DNA of 64,000 nucleotides from Dendrophyllia cribrosa (lineage: Eukaryota; Cnidaria; Anthozoa; Scleractinia; Dendrophylliidae). Of the stretch, positions 56,101 to 64,000 are shown piece after piece. Below the pieces are notes generated by a model. That model had not been told where the DNA came from. It saw only the letters and a program-made list of their open reading frames with translations, and did no database searches. The DNA is taken from the NCBI GenBank assembly GCA_024195265.1, contig JAJLRJ010000006.1, forward strand, positions 10,850,139 to 10,914,138, read 5' to 3'. Positions within the stretch are counted from its first letter, which is position 1, and the number at the start of each line of letters is the position of its first letter. The translations under genes and the position numbers were made by a program.

Positions 56101-58249
56101 AGCGAAAACAAATTAATTTTCACTATGGACATTACCTCTTTATATACCGTCATCCCCAATGACGAAGGACTTCAAGCACTAAAATATTTTTTCGACCAGC
56201 GCTCCATTCAAAACCCAAGCTCAGAAACACTGCTCCGCTTGGCCGAATTAGTTTTGACACTTAACTGTTTTTCATTTTCCCAAAACTACTACAAACAAGT
56301 AAATGGAGTCGCCATGGGCACCAAAATGGGACCAAGCTACGCTAACCTTTTTGTAGGCCACATCGAAGACAAATTTTTTAATCAGTACCACGGAACCAAA
56401 CCCGAACTCTACGGCCGCTACATCGATGATTGCATTGGCGCTACCTCTTCCAGTAAAGAGGAACTTAATCAATTCATAACTTCTGTCAATACTTTTCATC
56501 CAGCTCTTAAATATACCTGGGAAATTTCCGAAACCTCAGTCGCTTTTCTTGACAGTAATATTTCAATCAACGGTAACAGTTTATCCACAAGTGTGCACTA
56601 CAAACCTACAGATTCCCACAGTTATCTGTTACATTCATCCTCACATCCATCGCACGTTAAAAACGCCATTCCGTATTCTCAATTTCTCAGACTTCGACGT
56701 CTATGTAGTGATGACTCTGATTTTTCCAACAAATCAGAAGAAATGTGCCAGTTTTTCAAGAAACGTGGGTACCCTGACTCTGTTGTTAATACGGGCCAAC
56801 AACGTGCACAACAGATCGACAGACAATCAGCACTACAAATGCCACAGATGGAAGAGAACGAGAGAATTCCATTCACCCTCACTTTCCACCCACACAACAA
56901 CACAGTCAAAAGCATCATTTTAAAAAATTTCAAATTACTCCAAAACGACCCCGAAACTGGCAGAATTTTTTCACAACCCCCACTAATTTCATTCAAACGT
57001 GACAAAAACATAGGCAACTTTCTAGTTACAAGCGCACTGAAATCTGACGATGTACCGGGAACTTTCAAATGCACACGCACACGATGTAACACTTGTCCTT
57101 TCATTCACAACGCGGACAAAATAACAGGACCCAAACGATCTATTAAAATCACTGATCGTTTTACATGCACCTCCGTAAATGTTATCTACTGCATAACATG
57201 TACTTTTTGCAAAAAGATATACATTGGCGAAACAGGGAGGAGACTGGGCGACCGTTTTCGTGAACATCTCCGAGACGTTGAAAAAAATGACAAAGACGCA
57301 TCCAAACCAGTCGCGCGCCATTTTAATCTTACTAACCATTCTAAACAACACATGACAATCTGCGGCCTTTCCCTACACCAGGGTAACACAGAAAGCCGTA
57401 AAAACCTAGAACAAAAAAATCATCTTTCAAATCGGCACTCTCAAACCCCACGGAATCAACGAACGCTTTTCATTCAACTAATCTACATTTGTTTTTCACG
57501 TCACCAAATTTCCACCAATAGCGTAGCTCCACCGCTTACTATATAAAACCACACACTACCCACAATTCCTTGATTCGCTCCGACGAAGGGCTAGCGCTCG
57601 AAACGTCAGCTATTTGAATCTTTTTACGGTGGTCAATTTACCTTATCGACTCAGTCGATAAAACTAAATTCTCGTGTTTCATCCCCCCACCGACGCAGCA
57701 CCACAGTTTCTCTAGAAACTAACCCCATTCAATGATCATTTCAGAGTTGCTTTTGAGGAGTGGGTCAATGTGGGAAAGAAATCCTTTCAAAGATCAATCT
57801 TAAAAACAAAATTAATAATTAGTAGAATGTAAAATCGAAGAATGACCTAATTTATTGATAAACAGTTGGAGTTGTGCATTCATGTATGAAGTGCATTGAC
57901 TGTAAAGGGACACTTCTCCTGGTCCTGAAGGTTTTCCCTTAATAGAGGTTCCACTGTACTCTGCATCTTGATGCTAACTAACTTTTTCCTTTGTTTTAGG
58001 TGCTCATATTCTGCAGAATGTATTCCAATGTCTCTCTGTGTATTTCTGGATACTGCTAAACAGTGTCTTTGTGGGAACTACTGTTTCATGTCTTGTATCC
58101 ACCACATTGTAACAATCAATATTCATCAAGTTGCACATACAGTGGTGTCTGTGTGTTCAACCCAAAATTACATACCTGCAGAAGGATTTCTCTGCTCCAG
58201 GAGATGCCTTCAAAGATTACAAAGTAGCAAGACAGGGCAATGGAGATAG
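40316..58249 (+). CDS. LRR1: Leucine-rich repeat protein 1, CUL2 substrate receptor, four coding exons
   Basis: Nuclear substrate receptor of the CRL2 ubiquitin ligase that, in animals studied, directs MCM7 ubiquitylation so the CMG helicase is unloaded at replication termination. Coding exons: 40316-40510, 40627-40725, 44865-45583, 58000-58249; all GT-AG and in phase; 1263 nt, 420 residues (human 414). Residues 1-98 match the family N-domain ([32 protein letters not shown]). LRRs run from about 159 to 320 ([39 protein letters not shown]). BC-box [10 protein letters not shown] (325-334) and Cul2-box IPMSLCVFL (346-354) fit their consensus. The cysteine-rich tail ([23 protein letters not shown]) matches the family end. 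The first ATG aligns with the family start. Intron 3 is 12.4 kb and crowded with mobile elements. Confidence 0.96.
40829..41158. mobile_element. 330-bp palindromic MITE (TGTACCAGTCAATTCCAAG ends)
   Basis: TGTACCAGTCAATTCCAAGA is inverted at the right end (TCTTGGAATTGACTGGTACA), with CCGCCCATCCCC and GGGCATTTGAC-type words paired inside. LRR1 intron 2, 15 bp from the next element of the same superfamily. Confidence 0.85.
41173..42101. mobile_element. 929-bp inverted-repeat element (ATGGCTCCGTCAATTCC ends)
   Basis: ATGGCTCCGTCAATTCCAAG is inverted at the right end (CTTGGAATTGACGGAGCCAT). Shared inner words AATTCCAAG, GCCC/GCATCCCC and GGGCATTTG link it to the neighbouring 330-bp element. The interior 41340-41990 is unique AT-rich sequence without a transposase motif. 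LRR1 intron 2. Confidence 0.8.
42269..43616. mobile_element. 1.35-kb element with AAGGGACACTGTCA ends, carrying a nested MITE
   Basis: Left AAGGGACACTGTCACTAGGG aligns with the complement of the right end (AAAGGACACTGTCAAGAGGG). The right 180 bp are shared with the short element at 33770-33929, which looks like an internally deleted form. The interior includes reiterated ACGAGTGG/CTCGTCC words near 43290-43375. LRR1 intron 2. Confidence 0.6.
42593..42743. mobile_element. 151-bp palindromic MITE with paired YY1-like words
   Basis: TTTGCATGTGACGTCATGGC and the inverted end GTCACGTGGTTGCAAA frame GGCGGCCATGTTGGTGGTCA and its complement. Each arm carries GGCGGCCAT, a YY1-like core, so mobility would spread such sites. 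Nested inside the 42269-43616 element. Confidence 0.8.
43741..44408. mobile_element. 668-bp TTAA-flanked element with GGACGTTCGCGC ends
   Basis: TTAAGGACGTTCGCGC is perfectly inverted at the right end (GCGCGAACGTCCTTAA). The interior has two GGTGACCCCC words before long T-runs, a feature also seen near 620-860. LRR1 intron 2, about 455 bp from exon 3. Confidence 0.8.
44409..44864. other. End of LRR1 intron 2, nothing recognised
   Basis: No repeat family or exon was identified; the stretch ends in the pyrimidine-rich TTTTTCTTTGCAG acceptor of exon 3. Confidence 0.4.
45655..46262 (+). pseudogene. PLE family 2 fragment: GIY-YIG endonuclease region
   Basis: A frame at 45838-46410 contains [16 protein letters not shown], the GIY-YIG endonuclease core of Penelope-like elements, then [12 protein letters not shown] text ([16 protein letters not shown]), typical of the C-terminal part. 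The reverse transcriptase domain is absent, so the copy is 5'-truncated. It ends GGAGCCGTTACAATGTTTT. An inverted copy lies at 54688-55235, about 9 kb away. A 7-base insertion/deletion region after EHR-equivalent residues and loss of RT mark it as non-functional. Confidence 0.75.
47101..47140. repeat. Poly-T tract
   Basis: About 39 consecutive T residues interrupting complex-repeat unit 1, inside a duplicated GCGAAAAATG word; possibly a retroposed poly(A) tail in reverse orientation. Confidence 0.9.
47684..48171 (+). mobile_element. 5'-truncated PLE family 1 insertion with target-site duplication
   Basis: Nearly identical to the 3' end of the PLE at 55925-57732, beginning near CTGCATAACATGTACTTTTTGC and ending ACTAAATTCTCG. 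It is flanked by TGAATCTGCCAA at 47672-47683 and 48172-48183, a 12-bp direct repeat present once in complex-repeat units 2 and 3. It encodes the GIY-YIG core ([19 protein letters not shown]) through an intact end (ERFSFN, stop at 47976-47978) and carries the same hammerhead-like motif downstream (48074-48107). Confidence 0.88.
48361..48752. mobile_element. MITE with TTAAAGGGGCT ends, copy 2
   Basis: Homologous to 28689-29072: TTGGCCCAATTTTTTCAAG, CAATCCATTTCCATCCTGGC and the right end TGACATAGCCCCTTTAAA. LRR1 intron 3. Confidence 0.8.
48781..49129. repeat. ~44-bp minisatellite, block 1
   Basis: About eight units of CGCTACTCCATGACTGGCAT, CACAAAGTGTCCTGGGG and a G-rich/GCA spacer. Block 2 at 51056-51526 has the same unit, and each block follows an end of the complex repeat. 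Confidence 0.9.
49135..49830. mobile_element. 696-bp palindrome rich in CGATCG words
   Basis: AGCCTGGTTTCCATATGATC is inverted at the right end (GATCATATGGAAACCAGGCT). Both flanks are saturated with CGATCG, GATCGTCCCG and CGGGACGATC words; the middle (49260-49560) is less repetitive. LRR1 intron 3. Confidence 0.85.
51056..51526. repeat. ~44-bp minisatellite, block 2
   Basis: About eleven units of the block-1 sequence; variable G-run length (GGGG to GGGGGGGG) accounts for most period variation. Confidence 0.9.
53077..53180 (+). mobile_element. PLE family 2 terminal segment, plus-strand copy
   Basis: Starts TTCAGTATAGCCCTGGCC, includes the hammerhead ribozyme at 53087-53129 and continues into CTGCCCGTTGCCGTAGTGCC. 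The same segment occurs inverted at about 53345-53442, so two terminal repeats face each other with about 160 bp between. Confidence 0.7.
53087..53129 (+). ncRNA. Type I hammerhead ribozyme (PLE-associated)
   Basis: Core CTGAGGA (53092-53098) fits CUGANGA. Helix II is GACTA/TAGTC, closing a GTTCTAT loop, then GAAA (53117-53120). A minimal helix III (A-TAT-T) is followed by the cleavage position before GGCCA, and helix I pairs TGGCC (53087-53091) with GGCCA (53125-53129). Very short helix III is the known hallmark of PLE hammerheads, thought to act as dimers. All core residues are intact. Confidence 0.8.
53400..53442 (-). ncRNA. Type I hammerhead ribozyme, inverted copy
   Basis: Complement of the plus-strand copy at 53087-53129 with the same CTGAGGA core and GAAA, and TGGCC/GGCCA helix I. 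Helix II is weakened by one change (ATACTA against TAGTC). It belongs to the minus-strand PLE family 2 copy, which is split just upstream by the palindrome at 53445-54679. Confidence 0.75.
53445..54679. mobile_element. 1.2-kb palindromic transposon with 8-bp target duplication
   Basis: Flanked by GGGCCAGG at 53437-53444 and 54680-54687, consistent with an hAT-like 8-bp target-site duplication. Arms CTAATGTGCGAGCC and CGAGCCATTTTTTGCGAGCC are inverted at the right (GGCTCGCACGC...GCACATTAG), followed inward by GAGGTCACATAT and CGAAAACGATACTAACGG pairs. The interior reiterates GAACGGCTG. A smaller palindrome (53674-53921) is nested inside. No transposase recognised. Confidence 0.8.
53674..53921. 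mobile_element. 248-bp nested palindrome (GTTTTCATATGTCGGGAAAA ends)
   Basis: GTTTTCATATGTCGGGAAAA is inverted at the right end (TTTTCCCGACATATGAAAAC). The interior repeats GGGAAAAT, CGATCG/CGATC and CCCAGA words. Tips resemble the elements at 49135 and 59305. Confidence 0.8.
54688..55235 (-). pseudogene. PLE family 2 fragment, minus strand: GIY-YIG region and 3' end
   Basis: On the minus strand [20 protein letters not shown] is followed by [20 protein letters not shown] text, then frameshifts and the shared end GGAGCCGTTACAATGTTT, leading into TTCAGTATAGCCCTGG. The RT domain is missing. The body runs into the 53445-54679 palindrome and, beyond it, the hammerhead at 53442-53400. Confidence 0.72.
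55440..55625 (-). mobile_element. PLE family 1-type 3'-tail relic
   Basis: On the minus strand CCAGCGCTCGAAAAATCAGC is a decayed hammerhead core, followed by CTCTTTACAGTGGCCAATTC, AACTCAGTTAATT and GTAGCACCACAG, the same order as downstream of the ribozyme in the complete PLE copy. No coding sequence is attached. Confidence 0.6.
55945..57546 (+). pseudogene. PLE reverse transcriptase / GIY-YIG endonuclease, N-truncated and frameshifted
   Basis: The frame is open from upstream of the ATG at 56017, giving [20 protein letters not shown], a conserved PLE pre-motif, so 56017 is not the true start. Counting from that ATG: motif [13 protein letters not shown] (36-47), motif [18 protein letters not shown] (96-112), catalytic YIDD (135-138), a Cys cluster (C352, C357, C360) and the GIY-YIG core [18 protein letters not shown] (401-418). 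A seventh A in the run at 57413-57419 (six in the copy at 47891-47896) shifts the frame, replacing the native end. It encodes retrotransposon replication functions, not a host gene. Confidence 0.9.
57577..57610 (+). ncRNA. Hammerhead-like motif with U4-to-C core change
   Basis: Helix I GCT (57577-57579) pairs with AGC (57608-57610); the core is CCGACGA instead of CUGANGA; helix II is GGGC/GCTC with a TAGC loop; GAAA then ACGT and C precede the cleavage point. The same sequence, with the same core C, is at 48074-48107. Fold intact, catalysis doubtful. Confidence 0.65.
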
Positions 58250-59304
58250 ACATTCATGGATGTCTGCGCATCAATTCATAGCCACATTCCGTCCTTGAGT
58301 AGTCACATGATAGATTGCAAACCAGTCAAAGGAAGTTAATTTAATAGACCCTGGAGACGTATTGATTACATTGAGAGTTAAGCCGAAGAAAATACCATGA
58401 AAATCATTAGAGTTAAACTTGTTTTATTAAGAAATGAACCATATTAGGTGACTCAATTCATCTCCCCAAGGCTGTCATTAAGTTTAAGAAGCTGCCCCAC
58501 AAGGAAGCTGGTCATAAAGTAAGGAAAAACTTCCATGCCTGTTGTCTTTTTGTAAGACGGTTACTGCTTACCAGCCAGTTACCAGCTACATTGCAAGATG
58601 TTACAGCTAGGGCTTCCATTCCCATGTTGAAGCCAGGGCTGTTAAATTAAGCTTTGAGTTTGCCAGCTACACAAGGAAAATATGGCAGCGGTTACCCAGT
58701 GCTTACTAGGTGCTTATCCAGTTGATAACAACATGAGATTACATGTGTACGTTTACATGGCTGTTATAAGTTTTGAGGTTGCCGGCTACACAACTAGGAA
58801 AATATTTGGTCATAAAACTCAAGATAGCTTCGCATAACGGTTTTCCTTTAGTCATTTTCAAACCTTGAGTTGCCGTCCATCTTCATCACAGTTGCCAGCC
58901 ATAACAACCTGCTGCAGGCTACTGATGACAGCCCTGAGAAGTACATACCATACCCACAAAAAGCCATTTCTGAAGACCTCCAAGGTAGTTATATGTATGT
59001 GCTTGATCTGTCATAAATGGGTATTTAAAGCAAGTCATTGCATGCTATACTGCACCATGCAGGTGGTCACCAATATGGTGATCTTAAGGTAGAAATGAGT
59101 TACCTTCAGTTAAATTTTCAAATGAACAAGACATGCATAGTTTCTTTCATGGTACTATTTTCCATGTATTGACTCTTATCTTGCTGCTATATCATGTGAC
59201 AACATAGCAATTTGGAAGAGTTATATCTATGTACATATAATTCACACAGTAAATTTATTATAACTGCATTTAATTCATCTCATGCGCACCTTAGGCATTA
59301 GCTT
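58250..59304. other. Downstream of LRR1, nothing recognised
   Basis: Presumed 3' UTR and intergenic sequence. AATAAA at 59679-59684 is a candidate but distant poly(A) signal. The frame at 58865-59092 has no family resemblance. Confidence 0.35.
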
Positions 59305-59470
59305 AAGCTTGGTTTTCACTAGCGGCATAAACAGAAGCATAACAGCCGGTGAAAACGGATCTGACATAAGCATAAGCATCAATCTTATGCTTACGTCCAA
59401 TGTTCGTTTTTACTTGACGCAATTTCTTATGCTTCCGCTTATGCTGGTGTCACTAGTGAAAACTAGGCTT
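59305..59470. mobile_element. 166-bp palindrome rich in GCATAAG words
   Basis: AAGCTTGGTTTTCACTAGCG pairs with the right end (complement AAGCCTAGTTTTCACTAGTG). The interior is built of GCATAAGC / GCTTATGC words in both orientations. Confidence 0.8.
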
Positions 59471-59809
59471 TGAAAGCAGTCCCTCCTTTATTCCAAGAAT
59501 ATTCCAGTAAGAAGCAAAAAACAAGAGCATATGTGAAAATCACTATGAGATAGTGGCAGGTGTGAGTTTTTCTTACTTGAATATTATGGGATAGAAGATT
59601 GATTGTTGATAGTTTACATGGCACAGCATGCAATATTGTATATTTTGTTAATTTTTATAGTACAGAATGAAATATACTAATAAAGCTTTATTTCCAAAAC
59701 TTCGTCTGTGTAACGAATATGTCTATTTGATAGCATTGTCCTGCCCATTTGCAAACTTCTATTTAAAAAAATCAAAGGTTCCTATGGGCCAACTTGTGAA
59801 TACGAAACA

Positions 59810-60045
59810 TTCTTCGAGGTGTTTTGCTCCACTGCATCCAGCTGCCCATCCTCCCTCCAATGCCATCACCATGGCTCAGGCAGGTGACCATTACATACTG
59901 TGGGGTTAATGTTCACCTCCTCTCTCCTAGGCATTTTGCTCCACAGACCCCTTGTGTCCAACCCCGCCTCCCTTTAGAACCGTCCCCATGGGTAAGGCAG
60001 GTGACCATTATATATCGTGGGCTCAATGTCGAGTGAATATTGTCT
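59810..60045. repeat. Two tandem units of the 7508-7780 repeat family
   Basis: Each unit contains GCATTTTGCTCCAC-type text, CCCTCC, CCATGG(G)T and CAGGCAGGTGACCATTA(C/T)AT, then GCTCAATGT. Diverged from, but collinear with, the pair in TDP1's last intron. Confidence 0.7.
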
Positions 60046-60453
60046 CTGACTGCTGTAACTCATTCAACCCTCATCCAACCACGTGCGCTCTACCATCAAA
60101 GTGGAAATTTTTTAGTACAGTATTAAAATAAATTATTCTCTTCTACTATATACATGTTTATACCTCAATTCTCTGTACATATCCCCCTGCCTGACCGATG
60201 TACAACTGCTCCACATTTTTATTGTAAGTAAGTAATGTAGATGTATTGTAAGTAAGTTATATAGATGTATTATAAGTACGTAACGTACATGTATCGTAAG
60301 TTTAGCACTTGATGTACATGTATTGTAAGAAAAAAATTAATTAATTAAAAAAAAAAAAAGTTAACTCAATTTGCTGATAAAAAAAAAAAAAAAAAAAACT
60401 CATTCAACCCTTCATGCATTCACACGTTACAAATCACCCACTCCCCCACTTAA

Positions 60454-60621
60454 CAGGGGCGTAGCTAGGGAGGTCCTGGGATGCCGTGAACCCCCCCCCC
60501 CCCCCCCCCCCAACCCTCTTGTGAGATAGCGTGGATGTCGACATGACAATCTGGTAAGTACCCTGGGTATAACACTGTGACCCCCCACTCCCCTCCTTGA
60601 AAACTCCTAGCTATGCTCCTG
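60454..60621. mobile_element. 168-bp hAT-like MITE (CAGGGGCGTAGCTAGG ends)
   Basis: CAGGGGCGTAGCTAGG is inverted at the right end (complement CAGGAGCATAGCTAGG). CAG...CTG tips with a GCGTAGC word are typical of hAT MITEs. I could not find a matching 8-bp target duplication in the immediate flanks. Contains a C22 run. Confidence 0.65.
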
Positions 60622-61329
60622 CTTTATCTTGAAATTTCTGTCGCTTTAATTCTGGTTCTCGTGCCTTTATTAGTAGCTCTTGTCTCTCCACTTTTGCTAT
60701 TAGATTTACAGGTGATACATTGCACAAGTCTGCATTTCTCCCGCAGTCCGACACTTTTTCTCGTTTTTCTATCACCACCCCCTCCCTTTCCAAACCCTAT
60801 ACAAACACTACGCTCAAAAAATGCCAAAGCGCAACTCGCGCAGATCACTGTAAATAAGAACTGTAATACCTTTGTGGTGACGTAGCGTAAGACAACAAGT
60901 TCATGACAATTCAATACCCTAGGGACATTAACAATAGGTCCGGGGGTGCCCCTCAAAAATTTTAGTGGCGGTATGTGACACACTTCTTAAAATCCTAACC
61001 TGTTTAACTAACCATATCCTCGATGCCCTAATATAGCTGCTATAAAAAAGAAAGAAGTAACCCTCCCCCCCCCCCCCCCCCCCCCCCCCCCGGACAAAAG
61101 TTAACAAAACTCAACAAAGAACCTTTGTTAACAACTTTTGCCCCTTTTTCATAGTGAATCCTACATCTAGTTTGCGCGCATGCGCATTAACAAGATAAAA
61201 AGGTCTTTAAATTACTGAAAATAATGCCTGTTTTATTTGTTTATTCCGACATTTCTTACTTTTCTAACAGGACATTCACGACAACTTGGTGATAAGAACC
61301 ACATCCATAAGGGAAAGAAGCAATAAAGC
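60622..61329. other. Intergenic, with a possible transposon-derived minus-strand frame
   Basis: A minus frame at 60983-60624 has REKCRLVQCITCKSNSK and RATNKGTRTRIKATEIS, a hydrophilic Cys/Lys/Arg-rich composition suggesting a mobile-element protein fragment, but no named domain. A C26 run lies at 61066-61091. Confidence 0.3.
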
Positions 61330-61475
61330 TTGACGCAAAATGTAATAGTAACCCATAATGTAATAACTTTTGACGCAAAATGTAATAGTAACCCAAAATG
61401 TAATAACTTTTGACGCAAAATGTAATAAACTAAAGTAACGCAAAATGTAATAAATTTGACGCAAAATGTAATAAC
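61330..61475. repeat. ~20-bp minisatellite of GACGCAAAATGTAATAACTT
   Basis: About seven units of GACGCAAAATGTAATAACTT, some with AGTAACCCAAAATGTAATAA variants. Confidence 0.85.
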
Positions 61476-62434
61476 TTCAGCTTTGTCCTAGCTCAATGGG
61501 GCAGTACACGTATGAACATCTATACTTGGAAGCGTAAAACGCCACCTATCAATCAAGTTGTACACGTCATCGATCACGTGACTAGATCGAAAATCTACTA
61601 TTTCCGTTTTAATATCAACTACCAAATTTGGCAACCACAGCCAAGACGGTATAAAGCCAAACATCGTTTATGAATCACATGGTGTGACTTCATCGATCAC
61701 GTGACTAAATTGATGTTCTTTTAACATCTTTGAAATTTATAAATAGACATACAGTAAAATTCCGAAAATAAGCCCTGGGATGTATACTTTTCAAAGGACT
61801 TTTTCGAGGGTCTTAGGTTTATTACAGGAGGGAACTTTTCAAAATGCGGATTGACAAAAACAGGTTAAAATAACTAACCCTAACAGTTCATGGGCTTATA
61901 TTCGGAGGGGCTTATTTTCGGGATTTTTCGGTATGTGACCAGCTACCAAATTTGGAACTTTTCATTTATTTTATTAAATTATTGAACGACAAAAACCTTC
62001 CTATGTGAGCAAATGCAGTCCGTACGTAGTGCATGCGCTATCCAGACTGATCGAATGTTGTTTTTTGCATTTACATAGCTAAATCTGCCTTTTCCTGATT
62101 GACATTTCAGGACCTTTCAGTATACATATCATGCTATAAAGACCTCTTTGTTTCAGGCGTTAAGTCGAGCAACGTTTTGCATGGTTTATAGTTCATCGTG
62201 ATTCACAGAATAAAGAAATCTACCCTGCATATGCCACATCAAACTGCATTTTGCTTGAGCAGCGTGTAAATGTAAGACGACCAAAACGGTCAACGTGAGA
62301 AACCACAGATTCGAGTGTAAGATTTACGAGTTTATTACAAATCCACAAACAAGCCAAGAAAAACGGGAACGAGTAACACTGAAAACAAAGAATAAAAATA
62401 GAAACTACAATAATTAAGCTAAAATTATGGGTGT
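61476..62434. other. Intergenic, no element recognised
   Basis: Two similar phrases (GTCATCGATCACGTGACTA at about 61567 and CATCGATCACGTGACTAAA at about 61691) suggest a small duplication. A pair at 61762 (AATTCCGAAAATAAGCCCTG) and 61907 (GGGGCTTATTTTCGGGATTTTT) is an inverted repeat of about 150 bp, probably another MITE. No exons. Confidence 0.45.
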
Positions 62435-62665
62435 CTCAAAAACTAAGACCTAAGACCCCCACCAAATCTCAAAAACAAAGACCTAAGACCCCCTCCAATC
62501 TCAAAAACTAAGACCTAAGACCCCCACCAAATCTCAAAAACTAAGACCTAAGACCCCCACCAAATCTCAAAAACTAAGACCTAAGACCCCCTCCAATCTC
62601 AAAAACTAAGACCTAAGACCCCCATCACATCTCAAAACCTAAGACCCCCACCAAATCTCAATCAA
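62435..62665. repeat. ~33-bp minisatellite, about seven copies
   Basis: Units of ATCTCAAAAACTAAGACCTA followed by AGACCCCCACCAA; the last unit is shortened. Confidence 0.9.
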
Positions 62666-62926
62666 AGGCTACTAAGAGTCAGCCCGTGAATAAGAAAAGC
62701 TAACGCGTAACGCAATATTGCGGTTAGCTTATGTTTTCACACTGACACGGTTTGATAACTTTTTAAAATTAAATGTAAGGATTTTTGACGAACGCATTTT
62801 TGCGAACGACATGTTAGAGAAAAGGCTGCTGGATCATTCGTTGATAAGAGTAGTTCACAAGCGGCTTGAAAGCTGACCCAATTTCAACATAAATCGCGAC
62901 ACAGGCAGAATGCGTCGGCTTCTTTC

Positions 62927-63290
62927 AAGGCTAGGTCTACACTATACCGGATAGCTTATCATGTCGACATGAAAAATACTCCGGCCTGGTGTGAACGGAA
63001 ACGACCCCAGAACTGGATATTTACTTCTTTTTCAGTGGGTTTCAATCCTCGCTCCTATAATTGTTGACTTCCGCTACGGTTCGGTTCGATTGCCTGTTCA
63101 CATTGCCCCAGAAAGTGGCACGAGAATCTATCCGATATGTGACGATTCACTTTCACGAGCGCCGCGTCGCAGCGGCGCTCCGGAACAAAAATCGTTCCGA
63201 AATTAGCGTTTCATGTGTGAACGAAAGGCCTATCCGGTATGGTTTTCGTGCCGGCGCAAGAACTATCCGGTATAGTGTAGACATAGCTTA
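62927..63290. mobile_element. 364-bp palindrome with CTACACTATACCGGATAG ends
   Basis: The left end AGGTCTACACTATACCGGAT is inverted at the right (ATCCGGTATAGTGTAGACAT). Inner words AACGGAAACGACC / GGTTTTCGTGCCGG, GATATGTGACGATTC and GAGCGCCGC...GCGGCGCTC pair further. Confidence 0.8.
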
Positions 63291-63880
63291 AGTGTTCAGA
63301 TTTCATCTTTGATAACAAATACTCATTTTCTAAAAATATCATGAATATAACATATGTTCTTATATTTTCCTCTAAAAACGCGTTTTGTACTACACCTAAA
63401 CTTAAAAAAAATCAGAATTCTAATAACCCAAACCTATATTTCACAATTCCTTTCGTTTGAAAATATCTATTTTAGTTTATATAGAAATTCTGGAAATATT
63501 TATTTTGTTGTTTTTATGCGCAAAATTGACCTGTTCATTGACCTTAAAAGGATGTCTCAACTTTCGTATGAATACACCAAATTGAAGAAAAGTTGTCGGG
63601 TAAAAAGCACAAACCATAAACGATGCGACCCAAACGTTTACTGGGAAATTGGATAAATTAATGTTCGTCTCTTACAGAATACACCTTATATCAACACAAG
63701 ATGCACGAATCATGCTCTAAAATGTCTCAAGCAAAGAAAACATCTTGATTATCGACAAATGGAATAATTACTCAGCTTGCCAATGCTGCCTACCCAGAAT
63801 CCCATTCGGTCTCATCGTTCATGGTTTATGCTTTTGACGGGTCAACGTTTCTTCAATAGCCCTTTTCACGGTTGATTTTT
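63291..63880. other. Intergenic AT-rich spacer, nothing recognised
   Basis: The frame at 63354-63656 is phenylalanine/isoleucine-rich and has no recognised domain. Confidence 0.35.
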
Positions 63881-63996
63881 CTCATTTGCATTACAATGTT
63901 ATCCAACGTGGATGCGAGGCAATTTCGGGCTAAAACTACAAAATAGCCCGAAATTGCCTCACGTACATGCTAGATTTCATTGTAATGCAAATGAGC
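63881..63996. mobile_element. 116-bp palindromic MITE (CTCATTTGCATTACAATG ends)
   Basis: CTCATTTGCATTACAATG (63881-63898) is perfectly inverted at 63979-63996, with inner arms GAGGCAATTTCGGGCTA and TAGCCCGAAATTGCCTC. Nearly complete foldback at the window's right edge. Confidence 0.88.
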
Positions 63997-64000
63997 AGAG

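Larger units (their letters stand above)
55925..57732 (+). mobile_element. Penelope-like element, family 1, 5'-truncated with 13-bp target duplication
   Basis: TGATCATTTCAGA flanks the element at 55912-55924 and 57733-57745. It contains most of the PLE protein, a degenerate hammerhead (57577-57610) and a tail through ACTAAATTCTCGTG and GTAGCACCACAG-like sequence. A 17-bp word (ATCATTTCAGACGAGA) is repeated at the 5' junction. It lies in LRR1 intron 3 in the sense orientation, about 265 bp before exon 4. Confidence 0.88.

Noticed and set aside
60624..60983. Minus-strand 119-codon frame with Cys/Lys-rich tail
   Set aside because: Possibly a transposon protein remnant, but no named domain and no supporting splice structure; kept only as a note in the intergenic entry.

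Overview
This is eukaryotic nuclear DNA: four conserved, mostly intron-rich genes with GT-AG splice sites sit in AT-rich, repeat-packed sequence. The protein sequences, the compact introns filled with palindromic MITEs, and abundant Penelope-like elements (PLEs) fit an invertebrate, most likely an anthozoan cnidarian such as a stony coral. That taxonomic call is inference; nothing here proves a species.

I assembled the genes exon by exon by joining splice sites in phase. (1) TDP1, minus strand, 17 coding exons from 30719 down to 6902, 527 residues, with both HxK catalytic motifs and an unusual N-terminal PBZ-type zinc finger. (2) B9D2, plus strand, 31111-31641, a single-exon ciliary transition-zone protein. 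(3) TBCB, minus strand, six coding exons from 40075 down to 35259, 245 residues. (4) LRR1, plus strand, four coding exons from 40316 to 58249, 420 residues, with BC-box and Cul2-box. They form two head-to-head pairs, TDP1/B9D2 (391 bp apart) and TBCB/LRR1 (240 bp apart), each over a presumed bidirectional promoter. A terminal exon of an unrecognised gene may lie at 1-212.

Region by region: 0.2-6.9 kb is AT-rich, with a tandem duplication (3591-4415) and a 1.6-kb element with 140-bp inverted ends (5044-6678). 6.9-30.7 kb is TDP1; its introns hold about 60 copies of a 53-bp satellite (13148-16535) interrupted by a LINE tail, several minisatellites, tRNA-derived SINEs and many foldback MITEs. 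31.6-35.3 kb is the B9D2-TBCB intergenic stretch with MITEs. 35.3-40.1 kb is TBCB. 40.3-58.2 kb is LRR1; its 12.4-kb third intron is a nest of PLEs, hammerhead ribozymes, a three-copy complex repeat, a 44-bp minisatellite and large palindromes. 58.3-64 kb shows no recognisable gene, only palindromic MITEs and minisatellites.

The most notable points are the PBZ-TDP1 fusion; two hammerhead ribozymes at PLE ends plus a second PLE family with a shared core substitution; an 8-bp-target-site palindrome inserted inside a ribozyme; and a set of palindromic elements with similar tips whose interiors are each built from a different reiterated short word.
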